Below are positions 44,546 to 53,083 of a stretch of 64,000 nt of DNA, one piece after another; position 1 is the first letter of the stretch; every line of letters begins with the position of its first letter. The stretch is from Rhabdothermincola salaria. Lineage in GTDB: Bacteria; Actinomycetota; Acidimicrobiia; Acidimicrobiales; Acidimicrobilacustridaceae. The notes beneath the pieces were generated by a model that ran no database searches, was not told the origin of the DNA, and was given only the letters and a program-made list of their open reading frames with translations. The DNA is taken from NCBI RefSeq assembly GCF_021246445.1, contig NZ_JAJQXW010000004.1:186001-250000 (forward strand), given 5' to 3'. The position numbers and the translations under genes were made by a program.

Positions 44546-46102
44546 TCACAACGGCACGTTGCCGTGCTTGCGGTGCGGGAGCTCCTCGCGCTTGGACTTG
44601 AGCATCTCGAACCCGGCAATGACCTTGCGTCGGGTCTCGGCGGGATCGATGACGTCGTCGACGAACCCTCGCTCGGCGGCCACGTAGGGGTTGGCGTAGC
44701 GCTCGGTGTACTCGTCGACCAGCTCGGCGCGGCGGGCGACGGGATCGGCCGAGCTCTGCAGCTCCCGCCGGTAGAGGATCTCGACGGCGCCCTGGGGCCC
44801 CATCACGGCCAGCTCGGCCGACGGCCAGGCGAAGGCGAGATCGGCCCCGATGGACTTGGAGTTCATGACGACGTAGGCGCCGCCGTAGGCCTTGCGGGTG
44901 ATCACCTGGATGCGGGGCACGGTGGCCTCGCAGAAGGCGTACAGCAGCTTGGCGCCGTGGCGGATGATGCCGCCGTACTCCTGGTCGACGCCGGGGAGGA
45001 AGCCGGGGACGTCGACGAACGTGAGCAGCGGGATGTTGAAGGCGTCGCAGGTGCGCACGAAGCGAGCGGCCTTCTCGGCCGACTCGATGTCGAGCACGCC
45101 GGCGAGGACCATGGGCTGGTTGCCGACGACGCCGACGGGCTGGCCGTTCACCCGGGCGAAGCCGCAGACGATGCTGCCGGCCCACCGGGGGAAGTACTCG
45201 AAGAAGTCACCGTCGTCGACGACCGCCTCGATGATCGTGTGCATGTCGTAGGGCACGTTGGGGCTGCTCGGCATGATGTCGTTCAGCTCCGTGCACAGCC
45301 GGTCCGGCGGGTCGGCGGGCACGTCGATCGGCGGCATCTCGAGGTTGTTCGAGGGCAGGAACCCGAAGAGGTACCGCACGTCGTCGAGGCAGGACTTCTC
45401 GTCGGGCGACACGAAGGTGGCCACGCCCGACTTGGTGGCATGGCTCTTGGCCCCGCCCAGCTCCTCGAGCGTGACCTCCTCGCCCGTCACCGTCTTCACC
45501 ACGTCGGGACCGGTGATGAACATGTGGGAGGTCTCGTCGACCATGAAGATGAAGTCGGTCATGGCCGGGCTGTAGACCGCCCCGCCCGCGCACGGACCGA
45601 GGATCACCGAGATCTGCGGGGTGACGCCCGAGGCCAGCACGTTGCGGTGGAAGATCCCGCCGTAGCTGGCGAGGGAGACCACGCCTTCCTGGATGCGGGC
45701 ACCCGCGCCGTCGTTGAGGCCGATGAGCGGCGCCCCGACGGAGAGGGCCAGGTCCATGACCTTGTGGATCTTCTCGGCGAAGACCTCGCCGAGAGCCCCA
45801 CCGAAGACCGTGAAGTCCTGGGAGAAGATGAACACCTTGCGCCCGTCGATGGTGCCCCACCCGGTGATCACACCGTCGGTGTAGGGGCGCTCCTCGATGC
45901 CGCTCTCGTGGGCCCGGTGACGGGCCAGCATGTCGAGCTCGTGGAAGGAGCCCTCGTCGAGCAGGTACTCGATCCGCTCCCGGGCGAGCAGCTTGCCCTT
46001 CGAGTGCTGGCGCTCCACCGATCGCTCGGAACCGGCGTGGATGGCCTGGTCCTTGCGCTCGGCGAGCTCATCGAGCCGTTCCTGCATCGATCGTTCCGAC
46101 AT
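44546..46102 (-). CDS. accD: Acyl-CoA (propionyl-CoA) carboxylase beta subunit
   Basis: A 518-residue carboxyltransferase. It transfers CO2 from biotin to an acyl-CoA, making malonyl-CoA or methylmalonyl-CoA. Oxyanion-hole glycines are in GLNDGAGARIQEG and GPCAGGAVYSPA in the N half and RKAYGGAYVVMNS in the C half. The level of similarity to PccB suggests propionyl-CoA as a substrate, but the choice is not certain. The biotin-carrying alpha subunit is not in the window. With the epsilon subunit it forms a two-gene operon. Confidence 0.92.
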   Translation of the reverse strand: MSERSMQERLDELAERKDQAIHAGSERSVERQHSKGKLLARERIEYLLDEGSFHELDMLARHRAHESGIEERPYTDGVITGWGTIDGRKVFIFSQDFTVFGGALGEVFAEKIHKVMDLALSVGAPLIGLNDGAGARIQEGVVSLASYGGIFHRNVLASGVTPQISVILGPCAGGAVYSPAMTDFIFMVDETSHMFITGPDVVKTVTGEEVTLEELGGAKSHATKSGVATFVSPDEKSCLDDVRYLFGFLPSNNLEMPPIDVPADPPDRLCTELNDIMPSSPNVPYDMHTIIEAVVDDGDFFEYFPRWAGSIVCGFARVNGQPVGVVGNQPMVLAGVLDIESAEKAARFVRTCDAFNIPLLTFVDVPGFLPGVDQEYGGIIRHGAKLLYAFCEATVPRIQVITRKAYGGAYVVMNSKSIGADLAFAWPSAELAVMGPQGAVEILYRRELQSSADPVARRAELVDEYTERYANPYVAAERGFVDDVIDPAETRRKVIAGFEMLKSKREELPHRKHGNVPL

Positions 46103-46110
46103 GGGACGGG

Positions 46111-46123
46111 ATAGTACCGACCG
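46111..46123 (-). promoter_or_regulatory. -10 box and half operator of accD
   Basis: TACTAT (46111-46116, minus strand) lies 8 bases before the ATG. TACCGACCG (46115-46123, plus strand) overlaps it and matches 9 bases of the palindrome before the hydroxyacyl-CoA dehydrogenase gene. Confidence 0.4.
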
Positions 46124-46183
46124 CCCGGGCCCCCTCCGAAACGGCGGGCTCGTCGGGGGTGTCCGGCGGCGTTCCCGGGCGGC

Positions 46184-47254
46184 TCAGAGATCGAAGATCT
46201 GGTGCAGTTCGTAGGGGGCCACATGGTCGAGCTGGCCGTACGTGCACGAGGCCGGATCCCGGTCGGGCCGGAAGCGCACCAGCCGGGTGGCGTGGCGGAA
46301 GCGGTCGCCCTGGAGGTGCTCGTAGGCCACCTCGGCCACCAGCTCGGGCCGCAACGGGTGCCAGGAGAGGTCCTTCTTGGCGTTCCACCGGCTGGGGGCG
46401 CCCGGCATCCGGGTGGGCTCGGCCCCGCCGGCGGCCCCTCCCCACCCTCGCCACGGATGGTCGGCCAGGGCGTCGCGCTCGTAGGGGGCGACTTCGTCGA
46501 CGAGCTCCCCTCGACGACGCGCCGTGAACGACGTGGCCACCCCGACGTGGTGGAGTCGCCCGCCGTCGTCGTGGAGGCCCAACAGCAACGACCCGATGCC
46601 GTCGCCGCTCTTGTGGCGCCGGTAGCCGGCCACCACCACGTCGGCGGTGCGCTGGTGCTTGACCTTGAGCTGGCTGCGCTTGTCGGGCGTGTAGACGCCG
46701 TCGAGCGCCTTGGCCATCACGCCGTCGAGCCCGGCCCCCTCGAAGCGCACGAACCAGTCCTCGGCGATGGCTCGGTCGGTCGTGGCCGGCGTGAGGTGCA
46801 CCGGCGGGCGCACGCCCGCGAGCGCGGCCTCGAGCAGGGCTCGGCGCTCGGCCAGCGGACGGCCCATGAGGTCGGCGTCGTCGAGGGCGAGGAGGTCGAA
46901 GGCCACGAAGCTGGCGGGCGTCTCGGCGGCCAGCCGGTCGACGCGCGAGGCGGCCGGGTGGATGCGCTGCTGGAGGGCGTCGAAGTCGAGGCCGTCCGGG
47001 GTGGCGATCACGATCTCGCCGTCGACGACGCCGCGGTCGGGGAGCGCGGCGGACAGCGCCGCGACGAGCTCCGGGAAGTACCGGGTGAGCGGACGTTCGT
47101 TGCGGCTGCCCAGCTCGAGCTCGTCGCCGTCGCGGAAGACGATGCAGCGGAAGCCGTCCCACTTCGGTTCGAAGTGCCACCCGTCGCCCTCGGGCAACCG
47201 GTCGGCGGCCTTGGCCAGCATCGGCTTGACGGGCGGCATCACCGGCAGGTCCAC
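46184..47254 (-). CDS. ATP-dependent DNA ligase, LigC type (second copy)
   Basis: A 356-residue ligase. The AMP-accepting Lys is in EPKWDGFRC at about residue 30; VVDGEIVI, DGVMAKALDG and QLKVKHQR are the remaining nucleotidyltransferase motifs, and an OB domain completes it. It is clearly diverged from the ligase at 5158-6171, so they are not recent duplicates. It lies downstream of the PolDom gene on the same strand (40 bases), a pairing that mirrors the fused ligase and polymerase of LigD. Confidence 0.87.
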   Translation of the reverse strand: MDLPVMPPVKPMLAKAADRLPEGDGWHFEPKWDGFRCIVFRDGDELELGSRNERPLTRYFPELVAALSAALPDRGVVDGEIVIATPDGLDFDALQQRIHPAASRVDRLAAETPASFVAFDLLALDDADLMGRPLAERRALLEAALAGVRPPVHLTPATTDRAIAEDWFVRFEGAGLDGVMAKALDGVYTPDKRSQLKVKHQRTADVVVAGYRRHKSGDGIGSLLLGLHDDGGRLHHVGVATSFTARRRGELVDEVAPYERDALADHPWRGWGGAAGGAEPTRMPGAPSRWNAKKDLSWHPLRPELVAEVAYEHLQGDRFRHATRLVRFRPDRDPASCTYGQLDHVAPYELHQIFDL

Positions 47255-47260
47255 GGCTCG

Positions 47261-47266
47261 ACCGTA
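47261..47266 (-). promoter_or_regulatory. -10 box of second LigC gene (leaderless)
   Basis: TACGGT on the minus strand lies 6 bases before the GTG at 47254. Confidence 0.4.
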
Positions 47267-47294
47267 CCGCCCGGCCCTTGCCGTCGAGCGGGGA

Positions 47295-48314
47295 TCAGCC
47301 GGTCCCGTCGGGGTGCCGGGCCCGGCTGGGCTGCACCCGGGCCGGTTCGCCGGCGGCCTTCGGGAAGTTCGGGGGCCAGGGCGCATCGCCGAGACCTTCG
47401 GCCTCGTCGCGGGCCGCCAGGTCGAGCAGGGGCTGGAGCGAGAACGCCTGGTCGTCCATGGGCTTCTCGAGGTCGCCGACGTCGGCCCAGCGCGCCGGCA
47501 CGGTGGCCAGCGTGAAGTCGGCCAGCTCGACGGCATCGAGCTCCTCCCACCGGAACGGCGCCGACACCCTGGCCTCGGGGTTGGCCCGCACCGAGTACAC
47601 CGACGCCACCGTGCGATCCCGAGCGTTCTGGTTGTAGTCGAGGAACACCCGGTCGCCTCGCTCCTCCTTCCACCACTTCGAGGTGGCCAGGTGGGGCACC
47701 CGCCGCTCGACCTCGCGGGCCAGGGCCAAGGCGGCCCGCCGCACCTCGAGGAAGCCCCACATGGCGGCGATGCGCACGTTGACGTGGATGCCCCGCGATC
47801 CCGAGGTCTTGGGCCACCCGACGAGCTGGTGCTCCTGGAGGACGTCTCGCACCACCCCGGCGACCTCTCGGACGGCGGCGAAGGGGACCCCCGGCTGGGG
47901 ATCGAGGTCGACCCGCAGCTCGTCGGGGTGGTCGAGGTCGAAGCGCCGCACGGCCCAGGGGTTGAGGTCGAGGCAACCGAGGTTCACCGCCCAGACGACG
48001 TGGGCCAGGTCGGCGGGGCAGAGCTCCTCGGCCGTGCGACCGCTCGGGAAGGCCACCGTGGTGGTCCTCAGCCACTCGGGGCGGCTCTTGGGCACCCGCT
48101 TCTGGAAGAACACCTTGCCCTCGGCGCCGTCCGGGAAGCGCTTCAGCACCGTGGGCCGGAGGTGCACGCCGCGCAGCGCCCCCTCGCCGACGAGGAGGTA
48201 GTGCTGGACCAGGTCGAGCTTGGTCTCGCCGCGAGCCGAGAAGAACACCTTGTCGGGATTGGTGACCTTCACCTCTCGGCCGGCCACCTCCACCATGGTG
48301 AACGGGCTCGCCAT
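47295..48314 (-). CDS. LigD-type primase-polymerase (PolDom)
   Basis: A 339-residue archaeo-eukaryotic primase-like polymerase, as in the polymerase module of LigD. It fills gaps with ribonucleotides in end joining or excision repair. Catalytic Asp residues lie in VDLDPQPG, the conserved His in TSGSRGIHVNV and the third Asp in FLDYNQN. Actinobacteria often carry such stand-alone PolDoms beside LigC ligases; Ku is not in this window. ATG at 48314 is used; another in-frame ATG 18 bases later is possible. Confidence 0.88.
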   Translation of the reverse strand: MASPFTMVEVAGREVKVTNPDKVFFSARGETKLDLVQHYLLVGEGALRGVHLRPTVLKRFPDGAEGKVFFQKRVPKSRPEWLRTTTVAFPSGRTAEELCPADLAHVVWAVNLGCLDLNPWAVRRFDLDHPDELRVDLDPQPGVPFAAVREVAGVVRDVLQEHQLVGWPKTSGSRGIHVNVRIAAMWGFLEVRRAALALAREVERRVPHLATSKWWKEERGDRVFLDYNQNARDRTVASVYSVRANPEARVSAPFRWEELDAVELADFTLATVPARWADVGDLEKPMDDQAFSLQPLLDLAARDEAEGLGDAPWPPNFPKAAGEPARVQPSRARHPDGTG

Positions 48315-48322
48315 GGCCGCAC

Positions 48323-48328
48323 AGGCTA
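48323..48328 (-). promoter_or_regulatory. -10 box of PolDom gene
   Basis: TAGCCT on the minus strand lies 8 bases before the ATG at 48314. Confidence 0.35.
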
Positions 48329-48380
48329 GGTCGGCCGGCCGTCTCGAGCCCTCTGACCGACGGGCGGATGCCGGGGGCGG

Positions 48381-48410
48381 GTGACACTCCGGGCGCGGAC
48401 CCCTTACCCT
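48381..48410 (+). promoter_or_regulatory. Promoter of tatA
   Basis: GTGACA (48381-48386) and TACCCT (48405-48410) are 18 bases apart. The leader of about 50 bases carries a GAAAGGA ribosome-binding site. Confidence 0.45.
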
Positions 48411-48467
48411 GTGAGGGAGGCACCCGTCGCCACACCCCGCGCGGCGTGCCGGACGAAAGGACGCCCC

Positions 48468-48671
48468 GTGTTCGCAAGCATCGGTCCCCCCGAGATCCTC
48501 ATCGCCCTCCTCGTGATCGCCCTGCTCTTCGGCAGCACCAAGCTGCCCAAGCTGGCCCGGTCCCTCGGCTCGGCCAAGGGCGAGTTCGAGAAGGGCCTCA
48601 AGGACGGCGAGCAGATCAGCGCCGAGTCCGACGACGAGCCCACCAAGGACGCCAGGGACACCAAGGCCTGA
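48468..48671 (+). CDS. tatA: Twin-arginine translocase subunit TatA
   Basis: A 67-residue single-span protein. The start VFASIGPPEILIALLVIALLF is the membrane helix, followed by the hinge FGSTKLPKLARSLG and an amphipathic, charged tail (FEKGLKDGEQ). TatA oligomers form the pore for folded proteins carrying an RR signal. GTG at 48468 is chosen because GAAAGGA lies 7 bases upstream and the helix then starts at once. TatC and TatB are not in the window. A perfect 11-bp hairpin follows. Confidence 0.9.
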   Translation: MFASIGPPEILIALLVIALLFGSTKLPKLARSLGSAKGEFEKGLKDGEQISAESDDEPTKDARDTKA

Positions 48672-48730
48672 TCGCGGTCTCGGGCCTGGTCGACGGCCCG
48701 GCCTCGCCCGCTCCGACCCACCTCAGGATG

Positions 48731-48756
48731 CACAGCCCGGCGTCGGCCGGGCTGTG
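48731..48756. terminator. Hairpin between tatA and exonuclease gene
   Basis: CACAGCCCGGC and GCCGGGCTGTG form a perfect 11-bp stem with a 4-base loop between convergent genes. No T-run. Confidence 0.5.
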
Positions 48757-48768
48757 GCGCGTCGGGGC

Positions 48769-49647
48769 TCAGGTCCGGGCGGCCGCCAGCCGCTCGGCCC
48801 GCGCGGCCAGGTCGGGGGCGTCGAGCGCCGCCGCCACCTCGGCGAAGCCCGGGGTGGGGCCGGTCCAGGCCAGCTCGGCCACCGATTCGATGGTGGGGGC
48901 ATCGGTCTCGATGGTGGCGATGCGGCGGAACAGCAGGGCCAGGTCGAGGTCCTGTTGGAGGGTGCTGGCCAGCTTGGCCGCCCCTCGCACCGACACGTCC
49001 CAGTCGGTGGCCGCCGCCGGGATCTCCTCGAGGTGCCCGTAGCGGGCCAGCACGGAGGCCGCCGACTTGGCTCCCCATCCCGGGAGCCCGGGGAACCCGT
49101 CGGCGCTGTCGCCGACCAGCGCGAGGTAGTCGGGGATCGACGCCGGCGGCACGCCGAACTTCTCCTCCACGCCGGCGGCGTCGAGGACCACGCCCTTGCG
49201 TCGATCGAGCTGCACGATTCGGTCGCCGACCACGCACTGGCCGAGGTCCTTGTCGGGGGTGCAGATGCGCACCTGGTCGACGGCCGGGTCGGTGGCCGCG
49301 ATCGCCGCTGCCGCCCCGAGGGCGTCGTCGGCCTCGAACTCGATCATGGCGAAGACGGTGAAGCCGGCGGCCGCGAGCGCGTCCTCGAGCAGGGGGAACT
49401 GCGCCAGCAGCTCGGGGGGCATGCCCTCGCTGGTCTTGTAGCCCTCCCACAGCTCGTTGCGGAACGACTCGACCACGTGGTCGGTGGCGATGCCGACGTG
49501 GGTGGCGCCCTCCGCGAGCAGTTGGAGCATCGAGCCCACCACGCCGCGGGTGGCCGCCACCTCCCGTCCGTCGGCCGTCACGTGCGACGGCACGGCGAAG
49601 TGGTACCGGAACAGCTCGTAGGTCCCGTCGACCAGGTGCACCTGCAT
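48769..49647 (-). CDS. 5'-3' exonuclease (PolI N-domain-like)
   Basis: A 292-residue flap-type nuclease like the N-terminal domain of DNA polymerase I. Metal-binding acidic residues lie in VHLVDGTYE, EFEADDALG and TPDKDLGQ, and the helix-3-turn-helix reads GDSADGFPGLPGWGAKSAA. Stand-alone forms remove RNA primers or flaps. It lies alone on the minus strand between tatA and the O-methyltransferase. Confidence 0.9.
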   Translation of the reverse strand: MQVHLVDGTYELFRYHFAVPSHVTADGREVAATRGVVGSMLQLLAEGATHVGIATDHVVESFRNELWEGYKTSEGMPPELLAQFPLLEDALAAAGFTVFAMIEFEADDALGAAAAIAATDPAVDQVRICTPDKDLGQCVVGDRIVQLDRRKGVVLDAAGVEEKFGVPPASIPDYLALVGDSADGFPGLPGWGAKSAASVLARYGHLEEIPAAATDWDVSVRGAAKLASTLQQDLDLALLFRRIATIETDAPTIESVAELAWTGPTPGFAEVAAALDAPDLAARAERLAAART

Positions 49648-49710
49648 GACGGCAGCCTCGCACGACCGAGGAGGAGGTGCCGTCCGGGGGTCAGGACGGA
49701 AAGGCGGGCA

Positions 49711-50841
49711 TCAACGCTCCACGCGACCGACGCGAACCCCGAACACGTGGGCGACGTCGCCGGACGCCAGCCGGGTGCTGTGGTCGAGCTCCAGACCGGC
49801 GGAGCGGCCGAGCGTGCGGAGCTCCGACGCCGTGCGCTCCTTGCCCCCGTCGGTGAGCGCCGCCATCAACACGTCGGCGGCCACGGCCATGTCCGGGCGA
49901 GGAACGATCGTGCGCTCGCTGTCCACGACCACCACACGCGCTCGCCCCTCCGCCGCCTCGGCAACACGCTGGAGGATCCGGGACGCGTCGCGGTCGTCCC
50001 AATCGTGAACGACGTTGACCAGGAGGTAGGTGTCGAACCCCGGCGGCACCTGTTCGAAGGCATCACCACCGACGGCGGTCAACCGTGGATGGTCGACGGC
50101 ACGCTCGACGACGCCGGGGAGATCGAGAACGGTCGCCCGCCGACCGGGCAGCATCTCGAGCAGGGTCGCAGCCAGGGCGCCGGTGCCGCCGCCCACATCG
50201 CAGATGCTCTCGGTGCCGTCCCAGTCGAGGGCGGCGGCCAGCACGAGACCGTGCATGCGACCACCGGCAGCCATCGCCCGATCGAACGTCGCCCACCGGT
50301 CGGGATGGTCGGCCATCCACTCGAAGAAGGGGGCCCCGTTGGCCTGCGCGAAGCCGTCGGCTCTGCTGGAGTCGGCGGTGAGCCCGGCAACGGCGGTGAC
50401 GACCTCCTCGCCGCCGGAGAAGTCGACCCAGGCCCTCCAACCGCCGGGATGATCGTGTCGGAGGAAGGCGGTGACGGCGTTGGGTCGAACTCGACCTCGT
50501 CGATCCATGCCGACCCACCCGCGTGTGGCCGCGAAGCGAAGGAGCCGCTCGAGCATGGCCGGATCGGCGTCGAGCTCGGCCGCGAGATCGAGGATGCGTC
50601 TGGGGCCGGTGAGCGCTTCGGGGACCCCGGCCTGACAGATGGCCACCAGAACTCGGTGGTCGAGCATCCCGAAGACGCCCTCGAGGATCCTCGCCGGAGG
50701 CGGTGCCATGGATGCGTGGACCCGACCGAGGAGGGCTCGGATGCGGTTCCCGACGAGGGTGACCCTGCCAGATGGAAGGAACGGGACGCCCAGCACGTCC
50801 TTCGAGGTGGGCGCTGTGGCGAGGACGCTGGTCGTGTTCAC
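49711..50841 (-). CDS. SAM-dependent O-methyltransferase (family 2 type)
   Basis: A 376-residue methyltransferase. The N-terminal ~160 residues form a winged-helix dimerisation domain, and the SAM fold follows with DVGGGTGALAATLLEMLPG. The segment VNVVHDWDD matches the catalytic His-x-W region of plant and antibiotic O-methyltransferases. Small hydroxylated aromatic or polyketide substrates are typical. GTG at 50841 gives a full-length family member; a weak GAGAGAG site precedes it. It lies 73 bases after the MMPL gene with a perfect hairpin between. Probably part of the SARP-hemerythrin-MMPL block. Confidence 0.85.
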   Translation of the reverse strand: MNTTSVLATAPTSKDVLGVPFLPSGRVTLVGNRIRALLGRVHASMAPPPARILEGVFGMLDHRVLVAICQAGVPEALTGPRRILDLAAELDADPAMLERLLRFAATRGWVGMDRRGRVRPNAVTAFLRHDHPGGWRAWVDFSGGEEVVTAVAGLTADSSRADGFAQANGAPFFEWMADHPDRWATFDRAMAAGGRMHGLVLAAALDWDGTESICDVGGGTGALAATLLEMLPGRRATVLDLPGVVERAVDHPRLTAVGGDAFEQVPPGFDTYLLVNVVHDWDDRDASRILQRVAEAAEGRARVVVVDSERTIVPRPDMAVAADVLMAALTDGGKERTASELRTLGRSAGLELDHSTRLASGDVAHVFGVRVGRVER

Positions 50842-50866
50842 AGGATCTCTCTCGGGGTGAGTGGGT

Positions 50867-50898
50867 GGCTGGCGCCGGATCGGAGCTCGGCGCCAGCC
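50867..50898 (-). repeat. Perfect inverted repeat between MMPL and O-methyltransferase genes
   Basis: GGCTGGCGCC and GGCGCCAGCC pair over 10 bases around a 12-base loop, with no T-run. It may attenuate readthrough or stabilise the upstream message, lowering methyltransferase output relative to the exporter. Confidence 0.6.
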
Positions 50899-50914
50899 CG
50901 CTTGTCGGTTTGGA

Positions 50915-53083
50915 TCAGGCCGCGGCAACGAGCGGGTCCGCTTCAACGGGCGCTCTGGTCTCGAGCGCGAGCTGGGGCAAGCGGCGGTCGAGCCAGCCGG
51001 GCAGCCACCAATTGCGCTCGCCGAGGAGCTCCATGGTGGCCGGCACGAGGATCATGCGCACGAGTGTGGCGTCGAGGAGGACGGCCGTGGCGAGCCCGAG
51101 GCCGGCGAGTTTCGCGATCACGTCGTCGTTCAAGAGGAAGGCGCCGAAGACGACGACCATGATGGCCGCGGCGGCGGAGATCACCCGAGCGGTCGTGGCC
51201 AGTCCCTCCACCACGGCGTCGCTGTTGCTGCGCCCGCGCTGGTGCTCCTCGCGGATTCGGCTCAGGAGGAACACCTCGTAGTCCATCGAGAGGCCGAACA
51301 GCATCGCGAACATGAGGATGGGCACGAACACGGGCACTGGGGTGGCTTCGGGGATGCCGAGGAGCTCTCCGAACCGTCCGCCCTGCACGGCCAAGGCGAC
51401 CACCCCATAGGCCGCGGCGATTCCCAGGAGGTTCAGCACCGCCGCCTTGAGGGCCACCAGTGGTGCCCGGAAGACCGCCAGCAACAGAACGAAGGACAAG
51501 AGCAGGACGGCGGCGATGAACCACGGCAGGCGGCTTCCCTCGTGGTCCGCCTCGTCGATGAACAGCGCCGTGAGTCCACCGACGAGCACCCCGGTGCCCG
51601 TCTCCGCCGACACCGCCGGGAGCACCTCTGCCCGCAGCCGACGAACCAGAGCTTCGGTGGACGCGTCCTGGGGACCACCGACCGGCACAACCGTGAGCAG
51701 CGTGGTGGTGCCGCCGTCGTCCGTGGCACCGGGCAGCACCGCGGCGACGGCCGGATCGTCGACGAGTCGATCGGTCGCCACCTGCGCGGCCACCGGGGCA
51801 TCACCGGCCGGGGCATCGACGGTCACCAGGAGCGGCCCATTGGCGCCCGCCCCGAAGGCGGCGGCCGTCAGATCGAAGGCCCGCCGACTGGTGAGCGACG
51901 TGGGGTTGGTGCCGGCATCGGGGAATCCGAAGCGCAGGGTCGTCACCGGTGCGGCGAGACCAACGAGAATCACGACCGCGAGCAGGCCGAGGACGACCGG
52001 ACGGCGCTGGACGCTTCGGCTCCAGCGAGCCCATCGCTCCGAGCGTCCGGAATGGCGCCGAGCTCCAGGCATGTGGAAACGGTCGATGCCGTGCCCGACG
52101 AAGCCGAGGACCGCAGGAAGCAGGGTCAGCGCTGTGCCCATCACTGCTGCGACGGCGATCACCATCGCCAAGGCCGCGCCCCACATGTACTCGAGGCCGA
52201 TGATGCCGAGCCCGAGCAACGAGATGACCACCGTGCCCCCGGCGAAGACCACCGCACGCCCGGCGGTCGACATGGCCGTGACCACAGCTTCGTGCGGACT
52301 GGCTCCGGAGGCCAGTTCGTTGCGGTAGCGGGTGACGATGAACAACGCATAGTCGATGCCCACGCCGATGCCGATCATCGTCGCCAGCATCGAGCCCCAT
52401 TCGGGGATGTCGATCAGGTGGGCGATCAGCATGGCCAGGCCCGATCCCACTCCGAGGCCCACCAGGGCGAGAGCGATCGGCACCCCGGCAGCGAGGACCG
52501 ACCCGAAGGCAACGAGAAGGACCAGCAGAGCAGCGATGAGGCCGAGCCCTTCCTTGCCGGCGTCGCCCTGCTCGGCGTACTGGACGGGCCATCCCCCGAG
52601 CTCGATCTGCAGTCCGTCGCCGCCGGCAGCGACCGATCGGTCGATCAGCGCCCCGACGGCATCCGGGGGAACGGCTTCCGCCCGATCGTCGAGGGTCACC
52701 GCGACGAGCGTCGTTCGACCATCGGGTGCCGGTAGGGGCGCACCGACGTCGGCGACATGGGCCATGCCGGCCAGGCCGGCACGAAGTTCCTCGAGCCGAC
52801 GGGTGGCATCTTCGGTCGCCAGACCGGTCGACGCCTTGGCGACCAGGTACACGGCGTCACCTGCCCGGTCGGGGAACCGGTCGGTCATGAGCTGGCGGAC
52901 CGCAGCCGAGTCGGAGCCCGGCATCGAGTAGTCGGCGCGATGCTGGCCACCGGCGACGAACGCCAGTGCGGTCGCCAACGCCAACGCCATGGCCCAAGCA
53001 ACGACGACCCGGCGGCGTCGGTGGTAGCACCACGAGGCCAACCGTGCGATCCCGCTGGTGACCGGAGTCGAGCTGTGGCTCAT
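50915..53083 (-). CDS. MMPL-family RND transporter
   Basis: A 722-residue membrane exporter with 12 predicted helices in two halves, each with a large outer loop. The proton-relay Asp-Tyr pairs are seen as GIDYALFIVTRYRNE and SMDYEVFLLSRIREEH. The family exports lipids and natural products driven by the proton gradient. Here it is translationally coupled to the hemerythrin gene (ATGA) and followed by an O-methyltransferase, so export of a methylated small molecule or lipid is a reasonable guess. Confidence 0.88.
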   Translation of the reverse strand: MSHSSTPVTSGIARLASWCYHRRRRVVVAWAMALALATALAFVAGGQHRADYSMPGSDSAAVRQLMTDRFPDRAGDAVYLVAKASTGLATEDATRRLEELRAGLAGMAHVADVGAPLPAPDGRTTLVAVTLDDRAEAVPPDAVGALIDRSVAAGGDGLQIELGGWPVQYAEQGDAGKEGLGLIAALLVLLVAFGSVLAAGVPIALALVGLGVGSGLAMLIAHLIDIPEWGSMLATMIGIGVGIDYALFIVTRYRNELASGASPHEAVVTAMSTAGRAVVFAGGTVVISLLGLGIIGLEYMWGAALAMVIAVAAVMGTALTLLPAVLGFVGHGIDRFHMPGARRHSGRSERWARWSRSVQRRPVVLGLLAVVILVGLAAPVTTLRFGFPDAGTNPTSLTSRRAFDLTAAAFGAGANGPLLVTVDAPAGDAPVAAQVATDRLVDDPAVAAVLPGATDDGGTTTLLTVVPVGGPQDASTEALVRRLRAEVLPAVSAETGTGVLVGGLTALFIDEADHEGSRLPWFIAAVLLLSFVLLLAVFRAPLVALKAAVLNLLGIAAAYGVVALAVQGGRFGELLGIPEATPVPVFVPILMFAMLFGLSMDYEVFLLSRIREEHQRGRSNSDAVVEGLATTARVISAAAAIMVVVFGAFLLNDDVIAKLAGLGLATAVLLDATLVRMILVPATMELLGERNWWLPGWLDRRLPQLALETRAPVEADPLVAAA

